A stretch of DNA of 42,155 nt from Pseudomonadota bacterium (GTDB lineage Bacteria; Desulfobacterota; Anaeroferrophillalia; Anaeroferrophillales; Tharpellaceae). The DNA lies in assembly GCA_011049115.1 (NCBI GenBank), contig DSCM01000002.1, positions 1 to 42,155 on the forward strand. The letters are read 5' to 3'. This document shows positions 33,145 through 42,155 of this stretch, in pieces. Position numbers and translations under genes: made by a program. Numbering within the stretch: position 1 is the stretch's first letter; the number at the start of each line of letters is the position of its first letter. A model generated the notes under the pieces. The model ran no database searches. It saw nothing but the letters and a program-made list of their open reading frames with translations, and was not told where the DNA came from.

Positions 33145-34212
33145 ATGTTTGCCAAACTTGAAGAAGTGGAACTGCGTTTTCTGGATCTCGAGGCCGAACT
33201 TGTTCAACCGGGGGGAATCGCCGACCGCAAGCGTTATCAGGAGGTCAACAAAGAACTTTCCGATATGCGTCCGGTGGTGGAGGCGTTTCGTCTTTACCGG
33301 GAGCTGGTTGATGAAATCAAGGAGCATCGTGAAATACTGAAAGACGACGACGAGGATCTTCGGGGGCTGGCTTACGACGAACTGCCGATTCTGGAGCGGC
33401 GGCAAGAGGCGCTGGAAAAAGAGATTAAGTTTCTGCTCCTGCCCAAGGATCCCAATGACGAAAAGAATGTGATTCTGGAAATACGGGCGGGGACCGGGGG
33501 CGAAGAGGCGGCCTTGTTCGCGGCCGACCTTTTTCGCATGTATGCCCGTTATGCCGAGCGACAGCGTTGGCAGATCGAAGAACTGGGCCGCAGTGAAACC
33601 GGAGTCGGCGGGTTGAAGGAAATCATTGTTCTTGTCAAGGGTAAACGGGTTTACAGCCGGCTTAAATATGAAAGCGGGGTGCATCGGGTGCAGCGGGTGC
33701 CCGCCACGGAATCACAGGGTCGCGTTCATACCTCGGCCGTGACCGTGGCCGTGCTGCCGGAAGCCGATGAGGTTGATGTTGAAATCAATCCTCAGGATTT
33801 GCGGATAGATATTTATCGCTCTTCGGGTCCCGGAGGGCAGAGCGTCAACACTACTGATTCCGCGGTGCGGATCACCCATCTGCCGAGCGGACTGGTGGTT
33901 GCCAGTCAGGATGAACGCTCGCAGCATAAAAACAAGGCTCGGGCAATGAAAGTTCTGGCTTCCCGGTTGCTGGATCTGCGTTTGCAGGAGCAGCATGATC
34001 AAATAAGTTCTGAACGTCGTCTACAAGTTGGCAGTGGTGATCGCAGCGAACGGATTCGGACTTATAATTTCCCTCAGGGACGGGTTTCCGACCATCGCAT
34101 CGGGTTGACCCTGCATCGGCTAGAGACAATTATGAGTGGTGAAATCGATGAGTTGCTTTCCGCGTTGGTCTCTCATTATCAGGCCGAAGCCCTGCGAGGT
34201 CCCACTTCATGA
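33145..34212 (+). CDS. prfA: Peptide chain release factor 1
   Basis: Recognises UAA and UAG and triggers peptide release. 355 aa from ATG 33145; the 32-codon longer in-frame reading would overlap thyX. The RF1-specific PxT tripeptide is visible as PAT in [16 protein letters not shown] (about residue 187), and the catalytic GGQ is in [16 protein letters not shown] (about 233). The start has no clear ribosome-binding site (TTAATACAGCT precedes it), so translation may depend on coupling. Its last codons overlap prmC by 4 bp (ATGA). Confidence 0.97.
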   Translation: MFAKLEEVELRFLDLEAELVQPGGIADRKRYQEVNKELSDMRPVVEAFRLYRELVDEIKEHREILKDDDEDLRGLAYDELPILERRQEALEKEIKFLLLPKDPNDEKNVILEIRAGTGGEEAALFAADLFRMYARYAERQRWQIEELGRSETGVGGLKEIIVLVKGKRVYSRLKYESGVHRVQRVPATESQGRVHTSAVTVAVLPEADEVDVEINPQDLRIDIYRSSGPGGQSVNTTDSAVRITHLPSGLVVASQDERSQHKNKARAMKVLASRLLDLRLQEQHDQISSERRLQVGSGDRSERIRTYNFPQGRVSDHRIGLTLHRLETIMSGEIDELLSALVSHYQAEALRGPTS

Positions 34213-35108
34213 GTTCACTCTGGACGGTGCTCAGCCTGCTTAACTGGGCCGCACCGTACCTGGCGAAATATGGTATTTCCTCCCCCAGACTCGACGCGGA
34301 GCTTTTGCTGGCCCGGGTTCTTGCTTGTCCCCGTCTTGATCTTTATCTGCGTTTCGACCAGCCGCTGGCCGCTTCCGAACTGGCTTCTTTCAAAGAACTC
34401 ATTCTTGAACGCCGCCGGGGGGTCCCGGTAGCGTACCTGTTGGGTGAAAAAGAGTTCTGGTCTCTGCCGTTCAAGGTCAGTCCTGCAGTGCTGGTTCCTC
34501 GGCCTGAAACCGAACATCTGGTGGAAGAGGCGATTACTTTTCTTGAAAATACCTTTCCTCACGGTTGTGGAGTACTTGATCTAGGTACCGGATGCGGCAA
34601 TATTATTTTAGCCTTGGCGCGCCATTTCTCGCAGGTTTCAGGATTTTCCTGGTGTGGGGTTGATCTGCGTCCGGCCGCCCTGGAAATTGCCTGCATCAAT
34701 GCCCGGCAACTGGGTTTGCCGAATGTTTCCTGGCTGCAGTCCGATCTGTTTGCTGAAATTGGTTCCGAATCCTCGGTGTTTGGATTGATTGTCGCTAATC
34801 CGCCTTATATCGTCTCGGCGGAAATGGCAGGGCTGCCATCGGAGGTGCGCCATGAACCTGCCGCGGCTTTGGATGGGGGAGTTGACGGGCTTGATTTTTA
34901 TCGACGGATCAGCGTGGCCGCGCGAAGGTTTATGCTTCCAGGTGCAGGGTTGATGTTTGAAGTAGGTGACGGGCAGGCGGAAGCGGTTAAAAATATCTTG
35001 GCATCATGCGGTTACAGTGCTATCTCTACGCGCATGGATCTGGCTTGCCGGGAAAGGGTGGTGAGGGGGTTGTTTGAGCCACGCCGGGAAAGTCAATCAG
35101 GTGCTTGA
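34209..35108 (+). CDS. prmC: Release factor glutamine methyltransferase PrmC
   Basis: Methylates the glutamine of the GGQ motif in release factors, including the RF1 encoded just before it. 299 aa. An N-terminal helical release-factor-binding domain (about 1-80) contains [17 protein letters not shown]; the SAM-binding fold starts at [16 protein letters not shown] (about residue 121) and the substrate-binding NPPY motif is in VANPPYIVS (about 195). [14 protein letters not shown] (about 96) is the family signature. It overlaps prfA by four bases and the murA reading by four, so the three genes are likely translated as a coupled unit. Confidence 0.96.
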   Translation: MSSLWTVLSLLNWAAPYLAKYGISSPRLDAELLLARVLACPRLDLYLRFDQPLAASELASFKELILERRRGVPVAYLLGEKEFWSLPFKVSPAVLVPRPETEHLVEEAITFLENTFPHGCGVLDLGTGCGNIILALARHFSQVSGFSWCGVDLRPAALEIACINARQLGLPNVSWLQSDLFAEIGSESSVFGLIVANPPYIVSAEMAGLPSEVRHEPAAALDGGVDGLDFYRRISVAARRFMLPGAGLMFEVGDGQAEAVKNILASCGYSAISTRMDLACRERVVRGLFEPRRESQSGA

Positions 35109-35125
35109 AATTTTTTGGAGCTGGG

Positions 35126-36418
35126 TTGGAAAGTATAATTATTAAAGGTGGTCGGCCCTTGTCCGGCGAGGTTACGATTGATGGGGCTAAAAATTCTGCC
35201 CTGCCCTTGATCGCCGCTACCCTGCTTGCGGAAAACGGTTGTAGCCGGCTTGAAAATATGCCTGATCTCAGAGATATCGGAACTATCCGGAGCCTGCTGG
35301 AGGGGATGGGTGCGGAAACCATGGTTTCGGGCAGCACCCTCGCCATTGTCGCCGAGCGTCTCAAAAACCAGCAAGCCCCGTATGAGTTGGTAAAGACTAT
35401 GCGGGCCTCAATTCTGGTGCTCGGGCCGCTGATGGCCCGTTTCGGTCGGGCCCGGGTATCATTGCCCGGAGGCTGCGCGATCGGGGCGCGCCCGGTCAAC
35501 CTTCATATCAAGGGGCTGGAGATGATGGGGGCCCGGATTAAGGTTGAACATGGCTATATCATAGGTCAGGCCGAACGGCTGCGGGGGGCCGATATCAGTT
35601 TTGACCTGACTACCGTGACCGGGACCGAGAACCTGATGATGGCGGCGGTCTTGGCCCGGGGGGTGACCGTTTTGCGCAATGCCGCCCGTGAACCGGAGAT
35701 TGTCGACCTGGCTTGTTTCCTGAGGAAAATGGGGGCTCGGATCGAGGGCGAAGGGACGCATACGATTACGATTACCGGGGTTGAACGGTTGGCGGCCGCG
35801 GATTATCGCGTGATGCCTGATCGCATCGAAGCGGGAACCTTCATGGTGGCCGCAGGCATCAGCGGCGGAGATATCGTGATTCGTAATGCACCGCTGGCGG
35901 CCCTGGGCGGGGTTGTCAGTAAATTGCAGGAGATCGGACTGCTTATTGAACCCTTGACCGTTTTTCATGAGGAGGACTTGTTGGCGGGGACGGCGGTGCG
36001 GGTGCGGCGCCGGGATCTGGGTTTACGTTCCCTGGATGTCAAAACCATGCCCTATCCTGGTTTCCCCACCGACATGCAGGCCCAGATCATGGTTCTTCTG
36101 GCTTTGGCTCAGGGAACCAGTGTTATCAGTGAAACTGTTTTTGAAAATCGTTTCATGCATGTTTTTGAACTGCAGCGCATGGGGGCCGATATCGAGGTCG
36201 AGGGCCGCACGGCGGTGGTCCGTGGCGTTACGGCGCTTTCCGGGGCTCCGGTCATGGCCTCCGACCTGCGGGCGAGCGCCGGTTTGGTGCTGGCCGGCCT
36301 GGCCGCCGAAGGGGAAACCGTGATGTCACGAGTCTACCATCTGGATCGCGGTTATGCCGGATTCGAAAAAAAACTTCAAGCGCTGGGAGCCGATATTCAG
36401 CGGCGTCAGGAAATCTGA
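35126..36418 (+). CDS. murA: UDP-N-acetylglucosamine 1-carboxyvinyltransferase MurA
   Basis: First committed step of peptidoglycan synthesis: adds enolpyruvate from PEP to UDP-GlcNAc. The start TTG 35126 is chosen because GGAG lies 5 bp upstream and the protein then begins [16 protein letters not shown], the normal MurA N-terminus; the reading can be extended to TTG 35105. 430 aa. Lys-Asn in [10 protein letters not shown] (about residue 22) and the active-site cysteine in [15 protein letters not shown] (about residue 113-127) are present, so it should be fosfomycin-sensitive, as Cys is retained. [16 protein letters not shown] and IDRGYAG-like [11 protein letters not shown] lie near the end. 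hisD follows after 67 bp. Confidence 0.97.
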   Translation: MESIIIKGGRPLSGEVTIDGAKNSALPLIAATLLAENGCSRLENMPDLRDIGTIRSLLEGMGAETMVSGSTLAIVAERLKNQQAPYELVKTMRASILVLGPLMARFGRARVSLPGGCAIGARPVNLHIKGLEMMGARIKVEHGYIIGQAERLRGADISFDLTTVTGTENLMMAAVLARGVTVLRNAAREPEIVDLACFLRKMGARIEGEGTHTITITGVERLAAADYRVMPDRIEAGTFMVAAGISGGDIVIRNAPLAALGGVVSKLQEIGLLIEPLTVFHEEDLLAGTAVRVRRRDLGLRSLDVKTMPYPGFPTDMQAQIMVLLALAQGTSVISETVFENRFMHVFELQRMGADIEVEGRTAVVRGVTALSGAPVMASDLRASAGLVLAGLAAEGETVMSRVYHLDRGYAGFEKKLQALGADIQRRQEI

Positions 36419-36485
36419 CGCCGCCGCTGCGCGGAAAACCCTTTTTGCGCTTGCGGGCAAGTTAAGTCGGGGCAGAGAGAGGAAC

Positions 36486-37799
36486 ATGGTAAAAATTCAT
36501 TCAAGCACCGATCCGCATTTTGCTGATTTTTTCGCACGGCTCTGCGAACGTAATCAGGGCTTTGACCCGGCCGTCGACGGAGTGGTTGCTGAAATTCTTG
36601 AGCGCGTTCGGTGTGAAGGCGACCACGCCCTGTTTGACTACACGCGGCGTTTTGATGGGCTTGATTTAACGACTGCTGGGATTGTCGTGAGCGAGGCGGA
36701 GATCGACGCGGCTTTTACGCAAATCGGCCGGGAGCAGTTGGCCGATCTTGAGCTTGCGGTGCAACGGATTACCGCTTATCACGATCGTCAACGCCGGCAG
36801 TCCTGGTTTGACGATCATGAAAACGGCGTCCTGCTGGGGCAGAAGATTACCCCGCTGTCCCGGATTGGTATTTATGTGCCAGGGGGTAAGGCCTCATATC
36901 CTTCTTCGGTGCTGATGAACGCTCTTCCGGCCCGGGTTGCCGGGGTTGATGAAATCGTCATGGTTTCGCCGGCGTCTCAGGGTTACAACCCCGCAGTTCT
37001 GGCGGCCGCCCGGCTCAGCGGCGTGGCTCGCATTTACCGCATCGGCGGGGCCCAGGCCGTCGCGGCGCTGGCTTTCGGCACTGCATCGGTGGCCCCGGTC
37101 GATAAAATCGTCGGGCCGGGCAATATCTACGTAGCTCAGGCCAAGCGGCAAGTCTTTGGTCGGGTTGGGATCGATATGGTCGCCGGTCCCAGCGAAATCA
37201 TGGTCGTGGCTGATGATGGCGCCAATCCGGTTTTCATTGCGGCCGATCTTCTTTCCCAGGCCGAACATGATGAACTGGCGGTCGTGGTTTTAGTGACCCC
37301 GTCCGCTAAATTATGTGTCGAGGTCCGGGAAGAGCTGGCCCGGCAGCTTTCGCTTTTACCGCGGGCGGGCATCGCCCGGCAGGCTCTGGCTGATCAGGGC
37401 GCTCTGATTACTACCGGAAGTCTGGAAGAAGCCCTGGAGCTCGCCAACCGTTTCGCGGCCGAACACCTGGAACTGGCGGTCGCGGAACCCATGGTTGCTT
37501 TAAGCGCGATTCGTCATGCCGGGGCGATTTTTCTCGGCCATTTCACCCCGGAGGCTCTGGGAGATTATCTGGCCGGCCCCAATCATGTTTTGCCGACCGC
37601 AGGCACGGCTCGTTTTTCATCGCCCTTGGGCGTGGATGATTTTCTCAAAAAAAGCAGTGTTATCTCATTTAGTCCGGCAGCGCTCGGACGTTATGGTCGT
37701 CCGGTAACCGCGCTGGCGCAAATGGAGGGCCTCGCGGCCCATGGTCGGGCTGTCAGTCTGCGTCTGGCTGCTGATCGGGAGGGAGTTCATGGGGAGTAA
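36486..37799 (+). CDS. hisD: Histidinol dehydrogenase
   Basis: Catalyses the last two oxidations of histidine synthesis, histidinol to histidine, with NAD and zinc. 437 aa from ATG 36486, which follows AGAGAGG; the longer reading overlaps murA. The family signature IGIYVPGGKASYPSSVLM (about residues 123-140) is present, with NAD/zinc-site segments PVDKIVGPGNIYVAQAKR (about 203-220), VDMVAGPSEIMVVAD (about 228) and FAAEHLELAV (about 325), holding the catalytic Glu-His. LPTAGTARFSSPLGVDDFLK is a further signature. It overlaps hisB by 11 bp. No hisG or hisC is found between murA and hisD, although hisG commonly sits there in related bacteria. Confidence 0.97.
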   Translation: MVKIHSSTDPHFADFFARLCERNQGFDPAVDGVVAEILERVRCEGDHALFDYTRRFDGLDLTTAGIVVSEAEIDAAFTQIGREQLADLELAVQRITAYHDRQRRQSWFDDHENGVLLGQKITPLSRIGIYVPGGKASYPSSVLMNALPARVAGVDEIVMVSPASQGYNPAVLAAARLSGVARIYRIGGAQAVAALAFGTASVAPVDKIVGPGNIYVAQAKRQVFGRVGIDMVAGPSEIMVVADDGANPVFIAADLLSQAEHDELAVVVLVTPSAKLCVEVREELARQLSLLPRAGIARQALADQGALITTGSLEEALELANRFAAEHLELAVAEPMVALSAIRHAGAIFLGHFTPEALGDYLAGPNHVLPTAGTARFSSPLGVDDFLKKSSVISFSPAALGRYGRPVTALAQMEGLAAHGRAVSLRLAADREGVHGE

Positions 37800-38388
37800 T
37801 GTACGTTGCGCCGAAATCCGCCGGCAGACCGCCGAAACCGATATTCAGCTGCTTCTGACCCTGGAGGGCCAAGGGGAGGGCCGGATTGAAACCGGAATTC
37901 CTTTTATGGATCACATGTTGACCCTCTTCGCCCGGCACAGCGGCAGCGATCTGGAGATTCTGGCGAAAGGTGATCTGGAGGTCGATTTTCATCACACGGT
38001 CGAGGATCTGGGGATTTGTCTGGGGCGGGCCTTAAGTCAGGCCCTGGGTGAACTTGGCGGTCTTGCCCGGTACGGAGAGGCCTTGATTCCGATGGATGAG
38101 TCCCTGTGTTCAGCGGTTGTTGATATCTCGCGACGACCTTTTCTGGTTTTCAACCTGGCTCTACGAACCCCCAAGGTGGGCGAGCTTGACAGTGAACTGA
38201 TCGAGGAGTTTTTTCGGGCGCTGACAGTGCATGGGGGTCTGACTTTACATCTGAATCTCCATTATGGTAAAAATCAGCATCATATCTTCGAGTCGGCTTT
38301 TAAAGCCGTCGCCCACGCCCTGCGCCGGGCCTGGACGCCGCGGACGGAACTCGCGGGCCAGGTGTTAAGCTCAAAAGGGGTTTTGTAA
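37789..38388 (+). CDS. hisB: Imidazoleglycerol-phosphate dehydratase
   Basis: Dehydrates imidazole glycerol phosphate in histidine synthesis. 199 aa, the monofunctional form without a histidinol-phosphatase domain. Both metal-binding His-rich motifs are present: [12 protein letters not shown] (about residues 38-49) and [14 protein letters not shown] (about 64-77), with the later [20 protein letters not shown] (key HHIFE, about 162). ATG 37789 lies 11 bp inside the end of hisD, with GGAGGGAG just upstream. The next gene starts one base after its stop. Confidence 0.97.
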   Translation: MGSNVRCAEIRRQTAETDIQLLLTLEGQGEGRIETGIPFMDHMLTLFARHSGSDLEILAKGDLEVDFHHTVEDLGICLGRALSQALGELGGLARYGEALIPMDESLCSAVVDISRRPFLVFNLALRTPKVGELDSELIEEFFRALTVHGGLTLHLNLHYGKNQHHIFESAFKAVAHALRRAWTPRTELAGQVLSSKGVL

Positions 38389-38389
38389 A

Positions 38390-39022
38390 ATGATCGCGAT
38401 TGTTGATTATGGTATGGGCAACCTGCGCAGTGTGCAGAAGGCCGTGGAAAAGTTCGGTCGCCGGGCAGTGATTACTCGCAGCCCACAGCTGTTGGCCGAT
38501 GCCCGGGCCGTTATTTTACCGGGAGTCGGAGCTTTTCGGGATTGCATGGATAATCTGGAAAACTTTGCTTTGATTGATCCGGTGCTGCGCGCCATTGCTT
38601 CTGGAAAGCCTTTTTTAGGTATCTGTCTGGGGTTGCAGTTGCTGTTCAGTGAGAGCCTGGAATTTGGATGCCATGCCGGACTTGGGGTGATCAAGGGCCA
38701 GGTCCGGCCTTTTGCCGTGGATTTGCCGGATCCGGATCGTCCCGGCGCTTTTCTGAAGATTCCCCATATGGGCTGGAACGAGGTTGTCAAAACCAAAGAC
38801 TGCGCCGTGCTCGACGGGCTTGATCCGGCCGCCTATTTTTACTTTGTTCACTCTTATTACGTGGTTCCCGAGAATCCGGAAGTGATCGCTGCGAAAACGG
38901 ATTATGGCGGTGAGTTCGTGGCGGCTGTAGCCTTTGACAATGTCTTAGCGACCCAGTTCCATCCAGAAAAGAGTCAGCAGCAGGGACTAGCCCTTTTCCG
39001 GGCCTTTGCGGCGCTGGAGTGA
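38390..39022 (+). CDS. hisH: Imidazole glycerol phosphate synthase, glutaminase subunit HisH
   Basis: Class I glutamine amidotransferase that supplies ammonia to HisF. 210 aa. The nucleophile Cys is in [13 protein letters not shown] (about residues 76-88), and the His/Glu pair is in [13 protein letters not shown] (about residues 188-200). The N-terminal [15 protein letters not shown] is the HisH signature. ATG 38390 has AAGGGG upstream. An additional gene, a lipoprotein, lies between hisH and hisA. Confidence 0.97.
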   Translation: MIAIVDYGMGNLRSVQKAVEKFGRRAVITRSPQLLADARAVILPGVGAFRDCMDNLENFALIDPVLRAIASGKPFLGICLGLQLLFSESLEFGCHAGLGVIKGQVRPFAVDLPDPDRPGAFLKIPHMGWNEVVKTKDCAVLDGLDPAAYFYFVHSYYVVPENPEVIAAKTDYGGEFVAAVAFDNVLATQFHPEKSQQQGLALFRAFAALE

Positions 39023-39034
39023 AAGGAAGAAAAA

Positions 39035-39736
39035 ATGATCAAGCCTGAGGTCTTTGCCGTTGTTTGGCGGAGTGTCTTGCTGTGTCTGATGGCGATCTTC
39101 TGTGTAGCCTGTACGAGCAAGGATGTTCGGGTGCGCGCGGTCGAGGAAGTTCCTCCGTTTACCCGGATTGCGGTTATGCCGTTTGATGTGAGCGGCTGTC
39201 AAAGTTGTGCGCAAGCCTATCCTTCCTGCCGCCCCGACGGGGGCAAGATTATCTGCGACCAGATCGACAGCGGTATTGGTTACGAACTGGCCCTGTCGCT
39301 GGCGCGGGAAATTGCAATTTATGGAAAATATAAGGTAGTTGAACCGGAAACGGCGGTTAACGTGCTGCCTTTGGTCGGTCAGGCGCCGATGGCTGAAATC
39401 GGTCGGCGTCTGGGGGTTGAGGTTTTACTTTTTGGCGCGGTCAACCGTTTTGAGGAAAGGGTCGGCGGCCCCATCTCAGCACTCAGTCCGGCCTCGGTGT
39501 TTTTTGAGGTGGCGATGGTCGATGCCCGCAGCGGCCGCAAGGTCTGGTATGCGGTTTTTGACCAGACCCAGAAATCCTTAAGTGACGATATTACCAATCT
39601 GCGAAACTTTATACGCGGCGGCGGCAGGTGGTTGACGGCCCGCGAATTTGCCGATGTCGGGATTGCCGAGCTGGTGGAAAACTTTCCCGGTCTCGGGAGG
39701 AGTCAGATAAAAGATGATTATCATGCCGGCGATTGA
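39035..39736 (+). CDS. Predicted lipoprotein of unknown function inside the his operon
   Basis: 233 aa. The N-terminus has a lipoprotein signal: [18 protein letters not shown], with the lipobox VAC and the modified Cys at about residue 26. The following residues (TSKDVRV) lack an Asp at +2, so transport to the outer membrane is expected. The mature part begins with [11 protein letters not shown] and later reads [25 protein letters not shown] and [19 protein letters not shown]. This layout resembles CsgG/LpoB/GNA1162-like penicillin-binding or stress lipoproteins with a Rossmann-like core, but I cannot name the family. Two extra Cys pairs (SGCQSC and [11 protein letters not shown]) may form disulfides. 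The gene overlaps hisA by 23 bp. Confidence 0.75.
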   Translation: MIKPEVFAVVWRSVLLCLMAIFCVACTSKDVRVRAVEEVPPFTRIAVMPFDVSGCQSCAQAYPSCRPDGGKIICDQIDSGIGYELALSLAREIAIYGKYKVVEPETAVNVLPLVGQAPMAEIGRRLGVEVLLFGAVNRFEERVGGPISALSPASVFFEVAMVDARSGRKVWYAVFDQTQKSLSDDITNLRNFIRGGGRWLTAREFADVGIAELVENFPGLGRSQIKDDYHAGD

Positions 39737-40451
39737 TCTTAAAGATGGTAATTGTGTGCGGTTGCGGCAGGGTCGGATGGAGGATGATACGGTTTTCTCC
39801 GGCGACCCGGTGGCCATGGCCCTAAAATGGCAATCTGCGGGGGCCAGGTATCTGCATCTGGTCGATCTCAATGGCGCCTTTGCCGGAGTTCCGGTAAATC
39901 GCGCGGTTATCGAAGAGATTGTCGCCGCCCTGACGATTCCCTGTCAGCTGGGCGGCGGGATTCGAGATCTGGAAACGATTGCGGCCTATCTTGAACTTGG
40001 TTTGGAACGAGTCATTCTGGGAACGGTGGCCGTGGAAAAGCCGGAACTTGTCAGGCAGGCGGCGGCGGCTTTTCCGGGACGGATCTGTGTCGGCATTGAT
40101 GCTCGGCAAGGGTGGGTCGCGACTCGGGGCTGGGCCGAGGCCACTCGTGTCCAGGCCCTGGATTTGGCGCGTGGTTTTGAGGATTGCGGGGTTGCCGCGA
40201 TCGTCTACACCGACATTTTGCGGGACGGGATGCGCAGTGGTGTTAATCTGGAAGAAACCCGCTCTCTGGCGGAGATAGTTTCCATTCCGGTGATTGCATC
40301 GGGCGGAATCGCCACGCTGGATGACATCAGGGTCTTGTTGCCGCTGGAAAAATCCGGAGTGCAGGCGGCGATTACCGGCCGGGCGCTTTACGAAGGCAGT
40401 CTTGACTTGGGGCAAGCTCAGGCTTTGGCTGACGGAGAGGGAGGGTTGTAA
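39714..40451 (+). CDS. hisA: Phosphoribosylformimino-AMP cyclase isomerase HisA (ProFAR isomerase)
   Basis: Isomerises ProFAR to PRFAR in histidine synthesis. 245 aa, (beta-alpha)8 barrel. Start ATG 39714 gives [17 protein letters not shown], the normal HisA N-terminus, with the catalytic Asp in AIDLKDG. The second catalytic Asp is in YTDILRDGM (about residue 165-173). Phosphate-binding glycines are in LGGGIRDL (about 81-88) and [10 protein letters not shown] (about 200). GGAGGAG lies about 11 bp upstream. It overlaps the preceding lipoprotein gene by 23 bp and touches hisF by one base (TAATG). Confidence 0.97.
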   Translation: MIIMPAIDLKDGNCVRLRQGRMEDDTVFSGDPVAMALKWQSAGARYLHLVDLNGAFAGVPVNRAVIEEIVAALTIPCQLGGGIRDLETIAAYLELGLERVILGTVAVEKPELVRQAAAAFPGRICVGIDARQGWVATRGWAEATRVQALDLARGFEDCGVAAIVYTDILRDGMRSGVNLEETRSLAEIVSIPVIASGGIATLDDIRVLLPLEKSGVQAAITGRALYEGSLDLGQAQALADGEGGL

Positions 40452-41209
40452 TGTTGGCGAAAAGGATTATTCCCTGTCTTGATGTCAAGGACGGCCGAGT
40501 GGTAAAAGGGGTTAATTTTGTCGGCTTGCGGGATGCCGGTGATCCGGTGGCCGTGGCCGCGATGTATGATGAACAGGGCGCAGACGAATTGACTTTTCTC
40601 GATATTACCGCTTCCAGTGATCGGCGCTCGATTATTCTGGATGTGGTTGCCCGCACTGCCGAGCAGGTTTTTATTCCCCTGACTGTCGGTGGAGGGGTTC
40701 GAACTCTGGATGATATCCGGGCTCTGCTCAACGCCGGCGCCGATAAGGTTTCGATCAATACCGCCGCTGTGCACCGGCCGGAATTTGTCAAGGAAGCGGC
40801 TTATTGTTTTGGCAGCCAGTGTATTGTGGTGGCGATTGACGCCAAGGCCCGATCAGTAGGTGACGGTTGGGAGGTTTATATTTATGGCGGCCGTGAACCG
40901 ACCGGAATCGATGCAGTGGCCTGGGCTCGGCGCATGGTCGATTACGGGGCCGGTGAAATTCTCCTGACCAGCATGGATCGGGATGGCACCAAGGATGGTT
41001 TTGACCTGGAGCTGACCCGTACAATTGTGGATGCCGTTGCGGTGCCGGTGATTGCCTCGGGAGGGGTCGGTAGCCTTGAACATCTCTATCAGGGCCTGAC
41101 ACGAGGGGCTGCCAGCGCCGCGTTGGCCGCCTCGATTTTTCATTATCGTGAATATACCATCACCCAGGCTAAAGCCTATCTTAGAGAACGCGGAGTCAGG
41201 GTTCGGTGA
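40451..41209 (+). CDS. hisF: Imidazole glycerol phosphate synthase, cyclase subunit HisF
   Basis: Cyclase half of IGP synthase, using ammonia from HisH. 252 aa, full-length barrel. The catalytic Asp is in [15 protein letters not shown] (about residue 12), the second in [14 protein letters not shown] (about 175-188), and the phosphate sites are in [10 protein letters not shown] (about 81) and [11 protein letters not shown] (about 201). The ATG shares its A with the hisA stop. The stop TGA overlaps the GTG start of the downstream hisE-mpl frame. Confidence 0.97.
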   Translation: MLAKRIIPCLDVKDGRVVKGVNFVGLRDAGDPVAVAAMYDEQGADELTFLDITASSDRRSIILDVVARTAEQVFIPLTVGGGVRTLDDIRALLNAGADKVSINTAAVHRPEFVKEAAYCFGSQCIVVAIDAKARSVGDGWEVYIYGGREPTGIDAVAWARRMVDYGAGEILLTSMDRDGTKDGFDLELTRTIVDAVAVPVIASGGVGSLEHLYQGLTRGAASAALAASIFHYREYTITQAKAYLRERGVRVR

Positions 41210-42155
41210 TAGCTGAAGTTTACCGCCTGATCTGTGCGCGCCGGGATCGCCCCCGCCCCGATTCTTACGTGGCTGAACTTCTCGGGAATGATCCAGACCG
41301 GATTTTGAAAAAAATCGGGGAAGAGGCCTGTGAAGTTATTCTGGCGGCCAAGCAATCAGGCTCTGAAGCTCTGGTTCATGAACTTGCCGATCTGACCTTT
41401 CACCTGTTGGTCCTGATGGCTTCGCGGGGGCTTTCCCCTGAGTCCGTGGCTGCGGAGCTTGGGCGCCGTTTCGGGGTCTCAGGATTGGAGGAGAAGCGCC
41501 GACGTGAAGAAATGCATCGCGGGCAGAAGCTTGCCGAGGTTGCAAAGGATGATTTAAATGATGGCGGCGCAACGGCCGGGATGAAAAAAGTCCACCTGAT
41601 TGGCATCTGCGGGACGGCGATGGCGGCTTTGGCCGGTATGCTTCATGAACGGGGGTGGTGGGTCTCTGGTTCCGATGCCGCCGCCTACCCGCCGATGAGT
41701 GAGTTGCTCGCCGCCCGGGGCATAAATGTAGGCTTGGGATACGAGCCCGCCCGACTCAGTAGCGAGTTGTCTTTGGTGGTTGTCGGCAACGTTGCCGCCC
41801 GCAGCAATGTGGAGGTGATACGGGCTCGGGAATTAGGGCTTGAGTGTCGTTCGCTGCCGGAAACTCTGTGGCGCGAGTTTCTGGTGACGGCCGGGCGTCG
41901 TCTGGTGGTTGCCGGCACTCACGGTAAAACCACGACAGCCTCGATGCTGGCCTGGAGTCTGGAATGTTGTGGAGTGGAGCCCTCCTTTATGATCGGGGGA
42001 GAGCTGATAAATTTCTCGACTAACTACCGACTGACTGGTAAAGCCGATTTTGTTCTCGAAGGGGATGAGTATAACAGTGCCTTCTTTGATCGTCATGCCA
42101 AATTTCATCACTATCGGCCGACTCATCTGATCATTACCGGAATCGAAATGGATCA
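41206..42155 (+). CDS. HisE-Mpl fusion: phosphoribosyl-ATP pyrophosphatase joined to UDP-MurNAc:tripeptide ligase (partial)
   Basis: One uninterrupted frame from GTG 41206 to the window end, 316 codons without a stop. The first about 100 residues are His[26 protein letters not shown] (metal-binding Glu residues) and [15 protein letters not shown] linker of about 25 residues with a low-complexity [11 protein letters not shown] leads into Mpl from about residue 126: [31 protein letters not shown], the ATP loop [13 protein letters not shown] and [11 protein letters not shown] with the following [11 protein letters not shown]. Mpl recycles murein tripeptide onto UDP-MurNAc. The Mpl ATG at 41581 is in frame but has no ribosome-binding site, so a true fusion is favoured over a separate gene. 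HisI is not present here. Confidence 0.85.
   Translation, partial: MIAEVYRLICARRDRPRPDSYVAELLGNDPDRILKKIGEEACEVILAAKQSGSEALVHELADLTFHLLVLMASRGLSPESVAAELGRRFGVSGLEEKRRREEMHRGQKLAEVAKDDLNDGGATAGMKKVHLIGICGTAMAALAGMLHERGWWVSGSDAAAYPPMSELLAARGINVGLGYEPARLSSELSLVVVGNVAARSNVEVIRARELGLECRSLPETLWREFLVTAGRRLVVAGTHGKTTTASMLAWSLECCGVEPSFMIGGELINFSTNYRLTGKADFVLEGDEYNSAFFDRHAKFHHYRPTHLIITGIEMD

Noticed and set aside
1-42155. CRISPR arrays, insertion sequences or prophage genes
   Set aside because: No regularly spaced direct repeats, transposase, integrase or phage structural genes were seen on either strand.

Overview
The window looks like chromosomal core DNA from an anaerobic Gram-negative bacterium, most likely a Desulfobacterota (deltaproteobacterial) lineage. 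The reasons are a bacterial-type acetyl-CoA synthase (Wood-Ljungdahl) gene set, a PpiD-type periplasmic foldase, a lipoprotein, ThyX, and the gene order rho-rpmE-thyX-prfA-prmC-murA-his, which is familiar from deltaproteobacteria. The taxonomic placement is inference. I see no phage, insertion sequence or CRISPR array.

Region by region: 1-4179 holds the heat-shock genes hrcA (3' end only), grpE, dnaK and dnaJ, followed by an NRDE protein, a PpiD-like chaperone/PPIase, tRNA-Ala(GGC) and a small excisionase-like HTH protein. 7595-13845 is an acid uptake and activation module: a control region with two 16-bp palindromes, two different AMP-forming acyl-CoA synthetases separated by a strong terminator, and a two-subunit ActP-like sodium:solute symporter. 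13850-14640 holds a 25-bp inverted repeat and a Yip1-like membrane protein. 14769-26634, all on the minus strand, is a Wood-Ljungdahl block read as fhs, RACo-type activator, cooC, acsD, acsB, acsC, acsE and then a thioesterase. No CODH catalytic subunit (acsA/cooS) is present. 26686-28080 is a CCA-adding/poly(A) polymerase-family gene (minus strand). 28376-30279 is an acetyl-CoA hydrolase/transferase broken by several frameshifts, whose stop overlaps the start of rdgB. 30890-42155 is rho, rpmE, thyX, prfA, prmC, murA, hisD, hisB, hisH, a lipoprotein gene, hisA, hisF and an in-frame hisE-mpl fusion that runs off the window.

The most interesting part is the Wood-Ljungdahl block. Its genes are separated by RNA structures rather than packed tightly. 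The gap between acsB and acsC contains a clear cobalamin riboswitch, with matching P1 arms, a B12 box and a kissing-loop pair. It would control the gene for the corrinoid protein's large subunit, so an ordinary B12-OFF logic would be paradoxical there. fhs has a good promoter, a roughly 270-nt leader and an intrinsic terminator before the start codon. acsD has its own promoter, and an 11-bp word is shared by the fhs and acsD promoters. Other notable points are the HisE-Mpl fusion, the decayed CoA-transferase with alternating -1/+1 homopolymer indels, and the paired palindromes 73 bp apart upstream of the acyl-CoA synthetases.
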